NCBI GenBank assembly: GCA_001051155.2
Contig: JYIP02000004.1
Location: 1,711,653 to 1,775,652, forward strand
DNA length: 64,000 bases
DNA from: Chrysoporthe austroafricana
Taxonomy: Eukaryota > Ascomycota > Sordariomycetes > Diaporthales > Cryphonectriaceae
Direction of reading: 5' to 3'
Position 1 is the stretch's first letter. Each line of letters opens with the position of its first letter. Of the stretch, positions 34,966 through 48,333 are shown one piece after another. A program made the translations under genes and the position numbers. Under the pieces are notes generated by a model, which saw nothing but the letters and a program-made list of their open reading frames with translations, ran no database searches and had not been told where the DNA came from.

Positions 34966-36660
34966 GATTATTGATGACGTGCCACTAAGATCAGCACTTG
35001 GGCGGGCTGAGGCTGTCCGGGTCGAACGAGCCGGGTCCAGACTTCGAGTCCTCGTCTGCTGCGGGTCTGACGGGTCGGAACCACCAGGCCAACGGCGTTT
35101 CGGTCGCGAAAGAGACGGCTGCCGTCGAGAAGCTCTGGCTGTGAGGACGGCCTGGTAAGGGCGAAAGCTGGCGGATTACTAAAGATGTAGGAGGCTGGTT
35201 GTCTGCGAAACGGGACAGCACTGCTGTATCCTGTATGCGTGACGCCGACCTCTGTCGCAACTAAGTTGGGGGGGAGGGGGCGTTTTGTGGTTTTCCTGTG
35301 CCCCAGCAACGCCCTTTTTCTAGAAAAAGTCGACTGTGGGTATGGTGAATTGAGTTGCGGGTCCGACGATGCTCGATGGTCCACTCGTTATCGCGGTGAG
35401 CGCGGAAGGATGTGTTGATGAATGCGTCTGCTAATTGGAAGGAATCTTGCCAGGCTGCGCCGAAGGAATGAGGAGGAAAGAACTATCAGTGCGGGAGAGG
35501 AAATGGGCGGAGCAGGACTGGAGGCAGGAGGCTGGGCTCTTGATGTCAAAGCATGATCGACCTGATGTTCAGACCACAGACTCCGAGGGTGATGATTATG
35601 ACGATGAGAAGGTGAGAGAGGCCGTGGATGAGACGAAATGACTGCTGGCGTGGGCCGTGCTGGTCGAATATCGCGAGGCCGGTTCCTGGGGGTGGACGAG
35701 CGGGCGCCCTTCTGTCTTCCGACCTGGCTCTCGAGTCCTCGGGTGCCGTGCCACTACGTCTTCTTTTTCTTTTCTTTTTCTTCTTCCCCTGTTGTCTCTC
35801 GGTGGTCTTCTCTCACTTAGGGCCAGCTGTGGTTTTGGGCAGCCGCACAGGATCGCCAGGAGGATCAGGTCGTTCGTATGGGAAGATTGGAGGGAGGGAG
35901 AAGAAGAAGAAAAGGCTGTAGAGAGAGGCCGTAAAACCGGGTCAGGCTGCCTGTGCCTGGGTGGGCCCTCGAGCTGGCGGACAGCGGGCAGCGGGCAGTG
36001 GAGGAAGGCGACGAGCAGCGGGAACCTGGGACAGCGCCTGTGGCTGGACCAGGATGGCTGAATGGATTATTATTGTGCGGGATCGGAAGCGGCAAGGAGG
36101 AAGAAGGAGGATGAAAGGCCCTGCTGCGGCGATAAGGTTGCGTCCAATGTAGGCCCAGCGACAGCCGCCAGAGAAGTCGGTCTAGAGGTTCGGCCTCGCT
36201 GTTCTTTGAAGGGGACAGGTTGGTGGGTGCTGGTTCGCGGTTCGCGGCGGGACGGAGAGGTGAGGGCGAGGGCGTAGGTAGGTAGTAGGTCAAGTGTGGG
36301 CGGTTGGAGAGACGAGACGGGACCAAAAAGAAGAATCCCAGCAGAAACAGCCCAGTGCCAGTGCCAGTGGATCGCCCGGTGGCCAGGTTCAGCGGGAGAA
36401 GACTAGCGCACGCCTCGAGGGCTAAAAGGCGAATGAGAGACAGGCCAAGAGTCGAGAGTGAGGGAGCGAGAGTGGAGGGCGGAGAGGGAAGGGGAGAGAG
36501 AGAGCGAGGGGCAGGGACAGGGGTTCAGCAGGGCAGGGATGGGCGCCGCAGGGATGAGGTGCAGGTTGCAGGGGGCCCAGGCGCCAGTGTGCCTCACAAG
36601 CGCGGAGGTTGCCAGGCGATGCTCACCCAGACCCAGGCGGCCCTGCTGGGTGTTGGGTGC

Positions 36661-36720
36661 GGGTGCTGGTGCTGGTACTGCTGCACGCTGGTGCTGGTGC
36701 TGCACGCTGGTGGTGCAGCA
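36661..36720. repeat. GCTGGT/GCTGCACGCTG minisatellite
   Basis: Imperfect repeats of gctggt interspersed with two copies of ctgcacgctggtg. Visible directly; noncoding context about 1.7 kb upstream of the MSG5 start. Confidence 0.75.
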
Positions 36721-36869
36721 GCCAGGTGCCAGGGCACCGCGCAAGGGTCGACCAGCCACTGGACGGAGACGAGGTGAATGGGTACCAAGCACCGGGACAG
36801 GAAGTTGCGGCTGGGGGTCCCGGTGGGCCCGGATAGCGGCCAATCAGGATCAGGGAGGGGGCGGGACAG

Positions 36870-36904
36870 GTGCTGGGGTGCCGGGGTGCTGGGGTGCCAG
36901 GGTC
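36870..36904. repeat. G-rich tandem repeat (ggtgctgggg/ggtgccgggg)
   Basis: About three and a half imperfect copies of a 9-10-nt G-rich unit. On the plus strand it has several runs of three to four G and could form a G-quadruplex; that is an inference from composition only. Confidence 0.7.
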
Positions 36905-39900
36905 GCTGTGGGTGCCCGGGGGGTGGGGGGGAGGTAGGCAGGTACTTTGGTACCCAGTAGGCATGCACTGGCGTGGCAAGGTGAGGGAAGAGCCCGTCAA
37001 TCTCCAGAAATAGACCACCCCAGCACCCCTACATCCAGAGGCAAACCCCCAACTGATCCTAAAATCGACCACTTTGCCCATGTACGGTGGATGCGGAACC
37101 GCCTGTGGTGCGCACTGCACTTACGCAGCAGTACGTACGTCCGTACTACGCGAGCCTCCTGTGCCATGCTCAGTGCTGGGTGGTACTGGATCCCAGCAGT
37201 ACTATGGTACACCAGCACTTCCCAGCGAGCGCAAGGGCCCCACGATCTGTAGGTGAGATCGGCGTCTTTCCCCTTGTGGGTTCACCTTCTCCAGAGGGCC
37301 CTTGATCGGCCCTGCCCACTTTCGATGGCCCTCATTACCGGGCCGCTGTAACACGAGTACGCAAGAGATGTGCTCTGCAGACGTAAGGTTCGTGGCGAGA
37401 GGACACGATCCCAGGCACTCGCAGGCACTCCGCCGGCTTGGGCACGCTGGGGGTGGAAATGAGCGGGCTGCGCGTCACTAACCTGTGCCCATAGTACACG
37501 CCATTAGTACCTTACTATAGTACATACCGAGCAGCCCAGCAGTAGCTCCTGGAGTGGCACCGCGGGCAATTCGAAACAACCGGTTATTTTTAGCAAGATC
37601 ACGGCGGTAAACGGTCGTCGCGCTCAGCCAATCGAGTGCGGCGGAGCCTCCTGGGGGGGCCCACTGCAGCAGAGTCCCGGCGGGTCTGGACAGTGGGAGG
37701 AAGACGCAAGCTAGCCTCACGGGCCCTCCTCGCCCTGTCGAGGCTCGCCCAGGGGACAAGACAAAAAAGAAAAAAAGAAAAAGGAAAAAGAAAAGAAAAG
37801 AAACAAAGGGGCAAAGGTGGGCAAGGGGCAGGGAGAGGAGGAGAGAGCCAAAAGATCGAACTTCTTACTCAGAACCGAACCAACGGACCGGCTCAGGGGA
37901 TGTGGCCTCCTGCGGCCACGGGGGGATCGCCGGTGTTGTCGTCTTTTGCCCAGGTGCTGATCGTCTTGAATTGAGTTTCAAACCTGAGGCCCAACCAGAT
38001 TCCGCCTCCCCGCTCTCCTCAGCATCTTCGTCAGCAACGCCCGCCGACATGCCACCCACCGCCCGCCCACTTTTTCCCCCGTCCGGGATCATGACATGAC
38101 CACAGCCTGGCACAGCGCAAGTCCGAATCTACGGTAAGCACTGCTCTCGCTCTCCTCTTCGCCTGGCATGGGATGGGGTTAGTGTCCACCGCGGAGATCA
38201 TCTGCCGAGGCATCGACAGATGCTACCGTACTACTATAGTGCTCCCACACTTACATAGTACTAACTCACCACGGCAAGGCACAGCACAACCCGCCGCCAG
38301 TATGTGACCCTCCCGGCGAGATCAGCCCCAAGTGGCGGGCCTCAAAGCCTCAACTCGTTCCCACCGTCCGGGCACGGAGGCGGATCTGGGTATCGCCTCA
38401 CCCCTTCAGCTGATCTCGCCCTGCCCTGCCCCGCCTTACCCAGGCCCGACCTCCGCTCGCCCATCGCGGCCCAGACAGACGGCGTATCGCAATCAGGGGC
38501 GCGAAGGCTGAGCATGCCCAGGCCTCTCTGCACGTCCGCTCCAGCCTCCTCCTGGGCTCCCCGTGAGCCGAGGCAGGCCCCTCCTCCTCCTCCTCCTCCA
38601 CCACCACACTACACCTCAAACCCGGAGCCGGTCTGTGCCAGCCAACAGATCCGGCTCTGCTACAGGGCCGCCTTGGCAGCGTTAGCTCGCGCTCGGCCTA
38701 CTGCCGCGCCTCACCACCGGCCACCTGGCACACAGACCCAACCCCGGCGACGGGGTAACGGGGGCAACGGGGCAACGGGGGAAACGAAACACCGCAGTCC
38801 TCAGAGCGCGCGCCCAGCCAGAGACGCCTATGACGTGTTTTTGTTGACTCTCTCTCGTGTCGGCTGGTGAGGTCTCAAGCCCTCTTCACAGTGTCTGGTC
38901 TGACGGGTGCTCGCGGCTTCAGACGGGACCGGATGCGCCAGGGGCCTGCTTATCCCGGGCGTCAGGTGGCCCCGGTCACGACGGCTGGACTCGTCTCGCC
39001 CAGGTGCTGTCAAACCCCAATCCTCCTTCCTGTGGCGAGGGCACAACACGCACACACGACACCGGCCAGCAGCTCGTCGTGTTCTCACATGTGGACACAT
39101 CTGAGGCCAAGACGCGATCGATGGCGCCCGTGCCGACCGTTGCATCCCTCGATTGCCGAGATCAGTCTGGCCAGCACGAATACTGTGTGCTGTGTCAGAA
39201 GATGGAGCCAAACCTGAAACACGGGGGCATGGGAGGGGTCCGGACGTTGGAAGATACAGGCCCCCGGCTAGGCAATCAGACTTCAGGCTGATCTCGTCCT
39301 CGTGACATGGCGGTGTGTGCTCAGGTGACTGGACGTCAAACCCCCGCGATTGTCAGTGGATGATTCGCCGCAGGATTCGCGGACGGCTCGCGATGTTTGT
39401 CGTGGGCAACACTGCCGCCTCCATCCGTCAGTTCCCAGCCCCGGAGTGGCCGATGCTTCTCCCCAGGACGCCGTCGGCCAGGCTCCCAACGCTTCTACAA
39501 CTGGTGCTTCAGCAGCCGCGCCTCGTCTCTGCCTCCACGTGTAGTATCGGCTCCTTCGCCTGCTCTGGCCAGGTGGATAAGCCAGCGAAGCGTGACGACC
39601 GATGAGGCTGGTGAGGTGGGCAAACCCCGCCCATGGGATCCGAAGATGGGGATTGCCCATACTCACCTGGGCGGTTATTCACCGACATGTCTGCCTTTGA
39701 TCCAGAGCCGTGGTGAACAAGGTTCCCGAGGCCCTGGTTCCTGGTCATGAAGACGAGCAGGAGGACGGCCGCGCGCGCGACCCAGGATAGCTTTCGACCT
39801 CCCCACGCAGTTCGTGGAGGCGTCCAGCTATAGGCAGGACGATGGCCTTCCCAAGATCGGCCGAGAGCTGGGGCTTCGCGATGGATGAACCTCTGTCCCT

Positions 39901-42900
39901 GTCGCGATAGGCATCAATGCTGTCGGAGGCATAGTGACGACGCGTATCAGACGGGACGGTTTCCAAGGAACCGGGCTGAATCATGCTTAATCTGCGCACA
40001 GGCCAAGGTCGGTGCTTTTTCTGTGTACGCAACCACGGACACCAAACACGAGGTTTGAAGGTTCCGCGTTTGTTTTACAGCACGGCTCGGCGTGGCTGGC
40101 TTCAAACAGTCACGATCAAACGTGCGGCGGCAGGCGCACCGCTTTGGCCTCGGCATCCTCTTCCTCCCTCGCCTGGCTTCACTGTTCCTATGGCCAGAAA
40201 ACTTGCTCCCAAGCTGGAGGTTGCAAGGCCAACCTGGCAGTTTCAGATGTATCGACTTCGAGTGCTTCCAAGTTGGAAGGAGGCTCTGGTCCCGTACTCT
40301 TACTACGTCCCAAGATCCCGTCCGATGCACAGCACAGACATCCCATCCTACGGCACGGCCTTCTCATGCAGCCCCAAGCACGGTCAAACTCAACCAGGTT
40401 AGTGATCTGTTTGATGCCTAGGGGCCGTCGATCCTCGGTCACGATCAGCAATACCATCTCAGCGCACAATCCCCTTCCTTCAGATTACCACTGCGCTGGG
40501 GTGAAACAGGACTAGCCGCATTCGATGAACTCTAAAAGGGCTCCAGGCCGAGCGGAGGCAGAGAACGGGACAAGGGCCGGCCTGAGTCAGGCCAGGTTGG
40601 CAGCTCTGTCGTCTGATCTCGACGTCGGTGGGATGACGGTGACGGTTGTACGTTTCTCGTCGGTATTAGGATGGGCCTGAGGGTCTCGGCAGTCAGGACA
40701 GGTCTCGCCGCCCGGCAGATGTCCTGCGCCACTGGTGCGGCGCGGCGTGAGGGAGGCTGCTGGGTGCAGGCTGCGAGCTCTGCCGGGCCGGGAAGTCGGG
40801 GCTCGACGCGGCTGAAGCCAGCCTTGCCGGCCCCGGGGTGCAGGTAACGCCGGGCTTCCTGCTGCCGGGCTCCGGGCTCCGGCTTGTGGCCTCCGGCCTG
40901 GACGCTTCCGGAGCCCACCTCTTTTGAAGCCGTTCTAGGTCGACAGGTCCACAGTTCCGTCCTGTCTGCCCACGGGCCGCGTATGTCTCCAGACAGGCGA
41001 ACGGATTTCTTGCCGCAGTGGCGCACATCGTCTCCGGCGGGTCACTCCACGAGAGCCATGCTACCGTCGGCCTCCTCTTCCCTCGGGCGATACAGGCGTG
41101 TGTAGACCGAGAATCTGCGTAGCACCTGCGACCGGCCGTTAGCAGTACGGTATGGCAGAGCCGATCTGCTCACTGCATGGGTACCGAGTCTGGTCCTGTC
41201 CACGGATCGCCAGTCCGCGGTAGCGGAAGTCCTGCGCCTGGGTCTCAACTCCTGGGCCGGGATCCGTGCCTGGTTGAAGGGTACATGACGTCTCGAATAC
41301 CGCGCTGGGTTTTGTAAGGTTGTGAAGTCTCGTCTGGAGCATGGACCTCCACATCCTGTGGGCACAGGTCGCCGTCGCCGTCGCCGTCTTTATTGGGGAC
41401 CACTCGGTCCTGGAGACCCGGATCTCAGCCGGCAACGCAGCATAGACGTCCGAGCGCATTTGATGATGCCAAACTGAGATCTGAAGTATCTAGAGGCTTT
41501 TAGGTTGGAACTAAGGTCTACTGATGGGTCCTTGCTACCTTCCCGCGGTGATGGAGCGGATTCTAGGTTTCTGAACATCATGCGTCGCTGGTCTGGTCTG
41601 GCCTAGCTACATCTTGAGATACCGTTCTCACCAACCTTGATACTAAAACCCGGATGGCCGTTCTGCTGATATAGTCTGAGCACGCTAGGCGGATAGATCA
41701 TAGGGGAAGTCCTTCGTGGAACATCCCTGAATCGTTAGCTCTGGTGAGAGAGAGTGGTATATTAAATCTGGAGCCCTCGAAGCGTAGTTGCTAAGAAGAG
41801 GAACTTCTCTTCTCTCCTAGTTCCAACTTCGTCGCCAATTTCTGTATCAAAGGAGTCCCCTTGGCTCCGTCTGGCATGCAACTGGCAGTCGCGAACTTGG
41901 CGAGAGCCTCCCTTTGACTTCATCAAGACCACTCAGCTTACATTCTGTGTTGCTGAGTAACTAGCCAGGTCCCAGCCAAGAACCTCACTGCGAGTCCAAG
42001 AGGGGGAATGCTGTACTCGGTGCTATCCGCCCTCGCTCCACATATAGAAGACATCAGGTTCCCTCCACTGGTACACCGCGAGGTCTCATCGGCCTGTCCG
42101 CACTGGAGCTGCCTCTCCTCGGCGAAAACCTCTCTCGGATGCCCATATAGCTCACCTATATAGCTCACCTTCCTTTGTTCAGCCACTTATAAACGTGGCC
42201 GCGGGTCCTCTGCACTGACGTGCCGAGATGCAGGGTCATGAACCTCTGCGACTCCAGCCTTGGACAATCTCACCTCCCCTCTATGCAACTCCCAAAACCC
42301 CAGCAGAGATCGGTCACCGCCATCATCTCAGTGTTCGCACGGCCCGTATAAACCCTCTGGACCCCCCCCCCCGGGCCCTTCGCGGCGGTCAGCCGGCACG
42401 ATAGCTTCCCGCGCCACACGCTCAGATCGACGACGACGACGACCTCTGTTGCGCAGTGGCCCGAGACCACCCTCACCTACTTCTACCATGGTTCCGCCGA
42501 CGACCGAGAGGGCACTGCGGAACGGCGGACGCAAATTAACTCTCAGCAAGGACCACAGCCACGCATCAGGAGCATCCGTACCAGAGAAAGTCTCACGCAG
42601 AAAGAGTTGTGTGCAGGTATAATTCCGCAACACTAAATCGCAGGATGTGAGCGACAATGCTTAATCACGCCGGTGTCAGCAACTGGTTACTGCACATGTG
42701 AGTACTGCTTCCTGGGGCTCTAGAATTATGTAGCTCCTGCGGGTTGTAAAAACAGGTCGACACGTCCATCGGTGTCTCTTCAGGACCTACGGAGCCCCCT
42801 CCGACGGGACGGGCCTGCACAGGACTACTCGCGCGACGGAATTTGGTTTGCCCCTGGTCAACACTCACCCCTTCCGAGGGCGCTGTATATAATGGGCTGG

Positions 42901-44265
42901 ACGTAATCCCTGGGAAGAGAGTGGCGCGCATCCTGGACCTCCGGATGCGCCCGGCATGGAAGAACGAGTGCCAGAATCTCGGGAACGCAGGCGGTCAAGA
43001 GCATCGTGTGTTTGTGGGCATCCTCGCTTACAAAAAAGCCTAATGGGGAGGGAGCCCAGGCGATGACGGCTCGGAACATCGGCCAGGAGGACGGTCGGGA
43101 TGTAGCATGGATGAAGAAGTCAATCAGGACGGATCTGGGTTCCTGGCGAGCCCAACGGCGCGGGCGCCGGGGGTCGACCACTACACGGGGCGGCGATATT
43201 ATGTCTTGGCGCGGAATAACAGAGGATTTATACCACGGCGTACCCGCGCGCGGGAAAGGGGGATGGATATCCCCATCCTTGTCCTCACGAGATGAGGACC
43301 TGGAGGAGGAGGAGGCTGCCCAGATACGGCGAGTCCCCCAGCTGCTGCTGCATGCATGGCAGATTGAGCAGGCCCTTCATCTCCGCCGTGGCTCGCGACT
43401 CATGTCGTGCGGTAGTGCTGCTGTAGGTGTAGGGAGCTGCCGCTGTCAACCAGCATCAACCACGGTCCAGGACGGGCCGGCTGCCCACAATTCCTACGTT
43501 GTGGCAGATTGGCGACCCACCTGTGAAATATGCGCGGGAGAAAAGCGCAGCTGCATGTAATTTGATAGGCGAGGAGGCACGAACCCAATCGAGGCGGCCT
43601 GCGACCACACCTGGGCCCCGCGCCGGGGCCAGCCTGCAGCCAATGGCCCGCGAGGTGACCCGGGAGTGTGACTGCTCGCAAGGCACATCGCAGCCTGCAA
43701 CGCATGGCACTGCACCGCATCGCATACTCTGTAGCATCGCGGCGCACATCACCAGTCACCGCCACCAACCCCTCTTTTGTATCACGGACGGGCGTCACAG
43801 ACATACATGCATGCCCCCTTCTGGCGTTGACAATCCCCGCCCCGCGCGAGCAATGTCCGTCCCACTTTATGACCGCGTCCCGTTCCTGTCTAGAGTAAAG
43901 GTGCAATTTCGAACTATCGTCGACCTCTGATTTTACATGCCTAGTAGCACCTACGGGGTGGGGCACAGCGCCTCGGCAGCAATTACTCCTTATCACCGCC
44001 CGTGCTCTTCAAGCCACCGCCCTGGCGTCTGCTCGAGTAATAGTCCGTACGCACCAAGCAGACAGCATATCTAAACAGCCCTCTCCTCGCTGCTGACCGG
44101 CACCCCCTCGCCCTGCGCGCTCGACTTCTGGGCCCGAGATCGAAAAACAACGGGCGCGATCGATGGGACCGACAAGGGCGCGGGACGGCTGCTGTCAACC
44201 TGGAACGGCGAGAAACCGAGACCTGCGCTCGATAAGACACTGCCGTGCGACAACAATTGCGGGCC

Positions 44266-47200
44266 ATGGCTTCCCCGGGAGGGCCAGGAAGGGCAGCAGA
44301 GTTAACACCCCCAGGGTCACCACCAGGGCCACCGACCTGTGACGACGCCGGGTCTGGGTCCGGCGACAGGGCTGTCCAGGCCGTGGCTGCTCGTCTCCAG
44401 GCGCAGTGTCAGCCCCAGACCGAGACCCAGGCACGCCCCCAGGCCTTCGAGACAGGTACCGTCGATCCTGCTGCTGCTGCTGCTGCCACTGCCGCCGGCT
44501 GCCATGTCATCGACGGCGGGCGTGCAGACAGCGGCCGTTCGGGCCACCCGATGATACCCACGATACCCTCACCAGTGGGCGCCGACACGACAGCAGGCGC
44601 AGGCGCAGCCAGTCCCGCCGGGCGCTGCTGGCCTGACTCGTCCTCGCGCATCCACGCGCACAGGCTCAACCACTCGTCCTCCAAGCTCCCTACCTTCCGC
44701 TTCGTGGACCGCGACGGCAGCGGCGCCCTCGGCTCGCTGCAGGGCGGCCAGCCCAGCAGCAGCAGGCCTGGCCACCCTTCCCTGCAGGTGCCCATGCACG
44801 CCGTCTCACATCATCCGCACCCACCACCCCCCAGCGGGTGCGGCCCTGCAGGGGTCGCCGCCAGGCCCGCTCCACCAGAGTCAGGTCCCCTTTTAGTGGA
44901 AACGGCAGCGCACCCCCTCCCCCAAAATCCCGCTACCACCCTGGGAGATAGCGCCGAGTCCAGCAGCAGTCAATACCCTCCAGCTGCCCCCGAGCCGCCC
45001 TCGCCCTCGCCCAGTGCCAGCGCCAGTGCTAGTGCTGCTGCTGCTGCTGCTGCTACACCTGACGCAACTCCCGCACCACCACCGCCACCACCAACACCAC
45101 CACGACGAACAATACCAACCGCACCACCACCACCACCACCAGCTGCACCGCACCTGCTGCCAGAGCCCGTGACCGACACCGACAGGCCCCAGCCGCCTTC
45201 TTCTTCTTCCGCCCGCCGCCAGGACGCTCACGCTGCCCCGTCAGCCGACGACGTACGCTCACTTCTACCCACTGCATCGCCCGACCAGAACCGCCAGAGG
45301 TCGCGGGCCTCGACATACCAGACTGCCTTCGCATCGGCTCCCGCCACCCCCAGCGCCGCCGACAGGCGACCTGCATCGTCGCGGACGGACGCCTCGCCGC
45401 CTGCTGCTGCCGCCACGCCCGCCGCCGACGGCCTATCGCATGCTGGCAGCGAGTCGCCCTGCTTCTACACGCCCATCACCCGCCCGCGGACTCGCCGCGC
45501 CAGCTCCTCGAGGGACTCGTGCAGCGCGCGGTCGCCTCCCGCCTCTCGAACGCCCCAGGACGCAGCGCCCACACCGGGGTCTTCGGCCAGGGAGTGGGCC
45601 CACGCCCGTCACGACCTCTCGCTACCCAGGGCTGTGAGCGGCGCCTCGACAGATGGGATCAGGGAGGCCCCGCGACGACGGAGATCGAGTACATCATCAC
45701 GCCCGCCAATTTCAAACAGGCGATCGGCATCCACGCCTGGCTCCGCGACGGCCCCTGGCCGCATCCCTCCCCTCGCCCGCCGCCCCTTTCGCTCGCCCCC
45801 AGGCTCTCGCAAGAGCTCCGCACCCGACATGAGCAACTCATCCGATCGCTACTATGACTACGGTGAGGACTACCAGGGCTCCAGCCACAGAGAGCGCTCG
45901 CTGCGGGCGCTCGAGGGCCGGTACAGCAGCGACTGGCCGCGAGACGCTGCGCCGCCCGATGCGGATGATGAGACCCCGGAGAGTGAGAACAACACCGCGG
46001 ACATCTTTATGAGAATCGCGCGGGAGGACTCGTCCTCCGCCCTGCCCCGGCCAAAACCTGGCGGGCGCGGCGACGACGAACCCAGCAGCACAGTGGTGAG
46101 TCCTGCTCTCAGTCCTGCGCCCGTGGCTCCTCTGCCCTTGTCCTTATACAGGCCGTCACCATGCCGTGCTCGTGGTTTCATTTCCATTGGCGGGACGGAG
46201 TGCGGTTCCTGAATCCCCAGTGAGGGGGCTCCTGCAGGTTACGAGTCGTTGTGGAGACATCCTAATTGCGGCCTTGTCTCGGCTCTTCGCCTGCCTGCCT
46301 GGACGGGCCATCCTTCATTTCTCTCCAGACATCGTGTCGCACGCCCGCCCGTCGCCAGCAGTAGCGCATGTCTTGAATTGCGCATGGAAGCTGACAGGTT
46401 GCAGTCTCGCGCCGTGCGCCGCCAGCGGCCGATCTCTGGCCACTACGGATCGCCAGCCCCGAGACCTACCACGCCACCCCCGGTCTCACGACGTGTGTCC
46501 GACCAGCAGGTACCATCGTCCCGCGCACGGCGGGCGCCGGAGGATCAAACCGAGCAGAATACCAACCGGGATGGATCCTACCAGAGCAGCGTCGTAGGCC
46601 GGCCGTCCTTAAAATTAGACTCGGCCGCACGGGCTCCGACCAGGATGCCTGCCCTGAAGCCGTCACCGATAACACCGCGGACGCAGAGCGTCCTCGACAA
46701 CTCCAGCGACAGGAGCTCCATCTTCGCTCGGCGCCCGTCTACCAAGGCTGGTGAGCACAGTCGGTCTTCGTCCTTCCGCCAACCCACGGGGCTGTCCAAG
46801 TCCTTTACCTCGTCGTCGACCATGACCCTGAAGCACGGGGATCCTCCGCATCAGCTCGGAGGGCACCCTGAGGCGTCCGAATCGTCCAACTCCACCGCGG
46901 CGCCCTCGACGGTCTGGGACGAGCTCGACGAGCTCAAGTCGCGGATCCACCGGCTGGAACTGACCGGCAAGATACCGAAGACGTCAGGCGCGGCAATTTC
47001 GAGGATCTCGGACGAGAGACCCCCCACGTCGGGTACCGGTGCTACCACGCTGTCGGGCTCGCCGAAGCGCGCATCAGGTGTCGGCGCCGCGCAGACGGAG
47101 ATTGTCAGCCTCTCGTCGTCTCAGAAGGAGGCGCAGCCATTACTCCGGTCTGCTCTTACCAAAACGAAGCCGTTCGTGAGCTCTGACGTTTACGATGCTA

Positions 47201-48333
47201 TCGAAGCGGCCGCCAACGATGCGCTATCGCTATCTCAGCTGATGGGCACGGCAGGGCAGCCCGGCCCCATCTCGAGCGGTGCGAGCACCATTGGGATCGG
47301 CGGCTCGAGTACCGTCACGGACCGACAGCTCCGGAAGAAGACAGAAAGTGTCTGCCGGAGTCTGACGGAGCTGTGCGTGGCCCTGACGGAGGAGGGGTCC
47401 CGGCGAAAGAATGCATCCGCGTCAAGACCACAGACGCGGGGCGCATCAGTTCCCAGAGAAGAGGATGTTCCCAGCAGCCCGCCGACCATGAAGGTCTTCA
47501 CCGGGGCGAGAAATGCTGGACCGGACGAGCCCCTTCCCAGCGTGGAGGAGTTCAGCAGCCCTCGGGTGACGAGACTGGAGAAGAGGGCGACATTCAACTT
47601 CACAGGGATGAATGGTGCATCCAATGCGCCAAGCCCGAGGTATGCGGCCAGCGTCGTGGGCGGCGTCGGCGACGACTCTAGTGGACGCAAATCGTCTCTA
47701 GTGGTCGCGCGGGCCCGACGTGGTTTGACAGAAGAACCCGACGACCAGGGCCGGAAGACGGCGCTCCTCAGGACCCGACGAGCGGTCACTGCTGAAGCCG
47801 AGGACGCAGAGGACCCCGAAGAGACCCGCCGCATGTCCTTCGCGCTTGCGCCACGGCGCGTGACGACTATCAGCCGCGTCAGTAATATCGACGAAGAGCC
47901 GCAGCCGGGCTCACGGGCCGCATCGAGGGCTGTCACCGAGGTGGGCAGGGGCCTGAGGATATCTGTGCCGGCGCGGGATAGCACGCCGCGCCGGCCCGTA
48001 GGCCAGGAACCTGTGTCCGCAAGCTCCGCCCAGCCGCCGAGACGCCTGCTCACGTCGGCCCTGCCCACGCCGGGCCCGCTCTCGTCCCGGCTGATGACGC
48101 CCACCACGCCTGGGGGCCGCCGGTTCCTCCAGGTCAGCCGGTCGCAGCAGCAGCAGGACAGGGACGACACCAGCAACATCACGGGCCGGCTGGCTGAGGC
48201 GCGGGGACAGCGGTACTCGCTCGGCGGACCACCACAAGCCTCAGCCTCCCAGCCGACCATCCTGCACCGCAAGAGGCACAGCGGGATCCCCAGCATCTCT
48301 GGTACCGCCTCGAACGTGGGCGCCTACAGGTGA
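44266..48333 (+). CDS. Large disordered conserved fungal protein, function unknown
   Basis: Two-exon model, 44266-46095 and 46405-48333, giving 1,252 aa; the 309-nt GT-AG intron joins in phase 0 to SRAVRRQRP. Start at 44266 gives MASPGGPGRAAELTPPGSPP; the frame upstream has only a GTG. The protein is very rich in Ser, Pro, Ala and Arg. Two short ordered-looking motifs interrupt it: KLPTFRFVD (near residue 145) and a helix reading WDELDELKSRIHRLELTGK just after the middle. A further helical segment (SDVYDAIEAAANDALSLSQLM) follows. As I recall, relatives are sometimes labelled LPXTG cell-wall anchor proteins, but I see neither a signal peptide nor an LPXTG motif here, so that label should not be trusted. 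It may be a cytoskeletal or cell-cycle scaffold; this is only a guess. Confidence 0.78.

Larger units (their letters stand above)
34966..44265. other. 9.3-kb region without a supportable gene
   Basis: The left 1-1.5 kb is probably the promoter and leader of the MSG5 gene: on its coding strand parts are pyrimidine-rich (plus-strand purine tracts near 35460-35540 and 36430-36520). Minisatellites lie at 36661 and 36870, an A-rich purine tract at 37757-37815, and GTAC-rich motifs from 36942 to 38262. From 39 to 44 kb the composition is more balanced, but frames are short and overlap on both strands. I see no transposase, reverse transcriptase, tRNA or 5S rRNA. A long noncoding RNA or a gene made of small exons could be missed. 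Confidence 0.45.

Noticed and set aside
47235..48296. 353-codon minus-strand frame
   Set aside because: Antisense of the second exon of the large disordered-protein gene.
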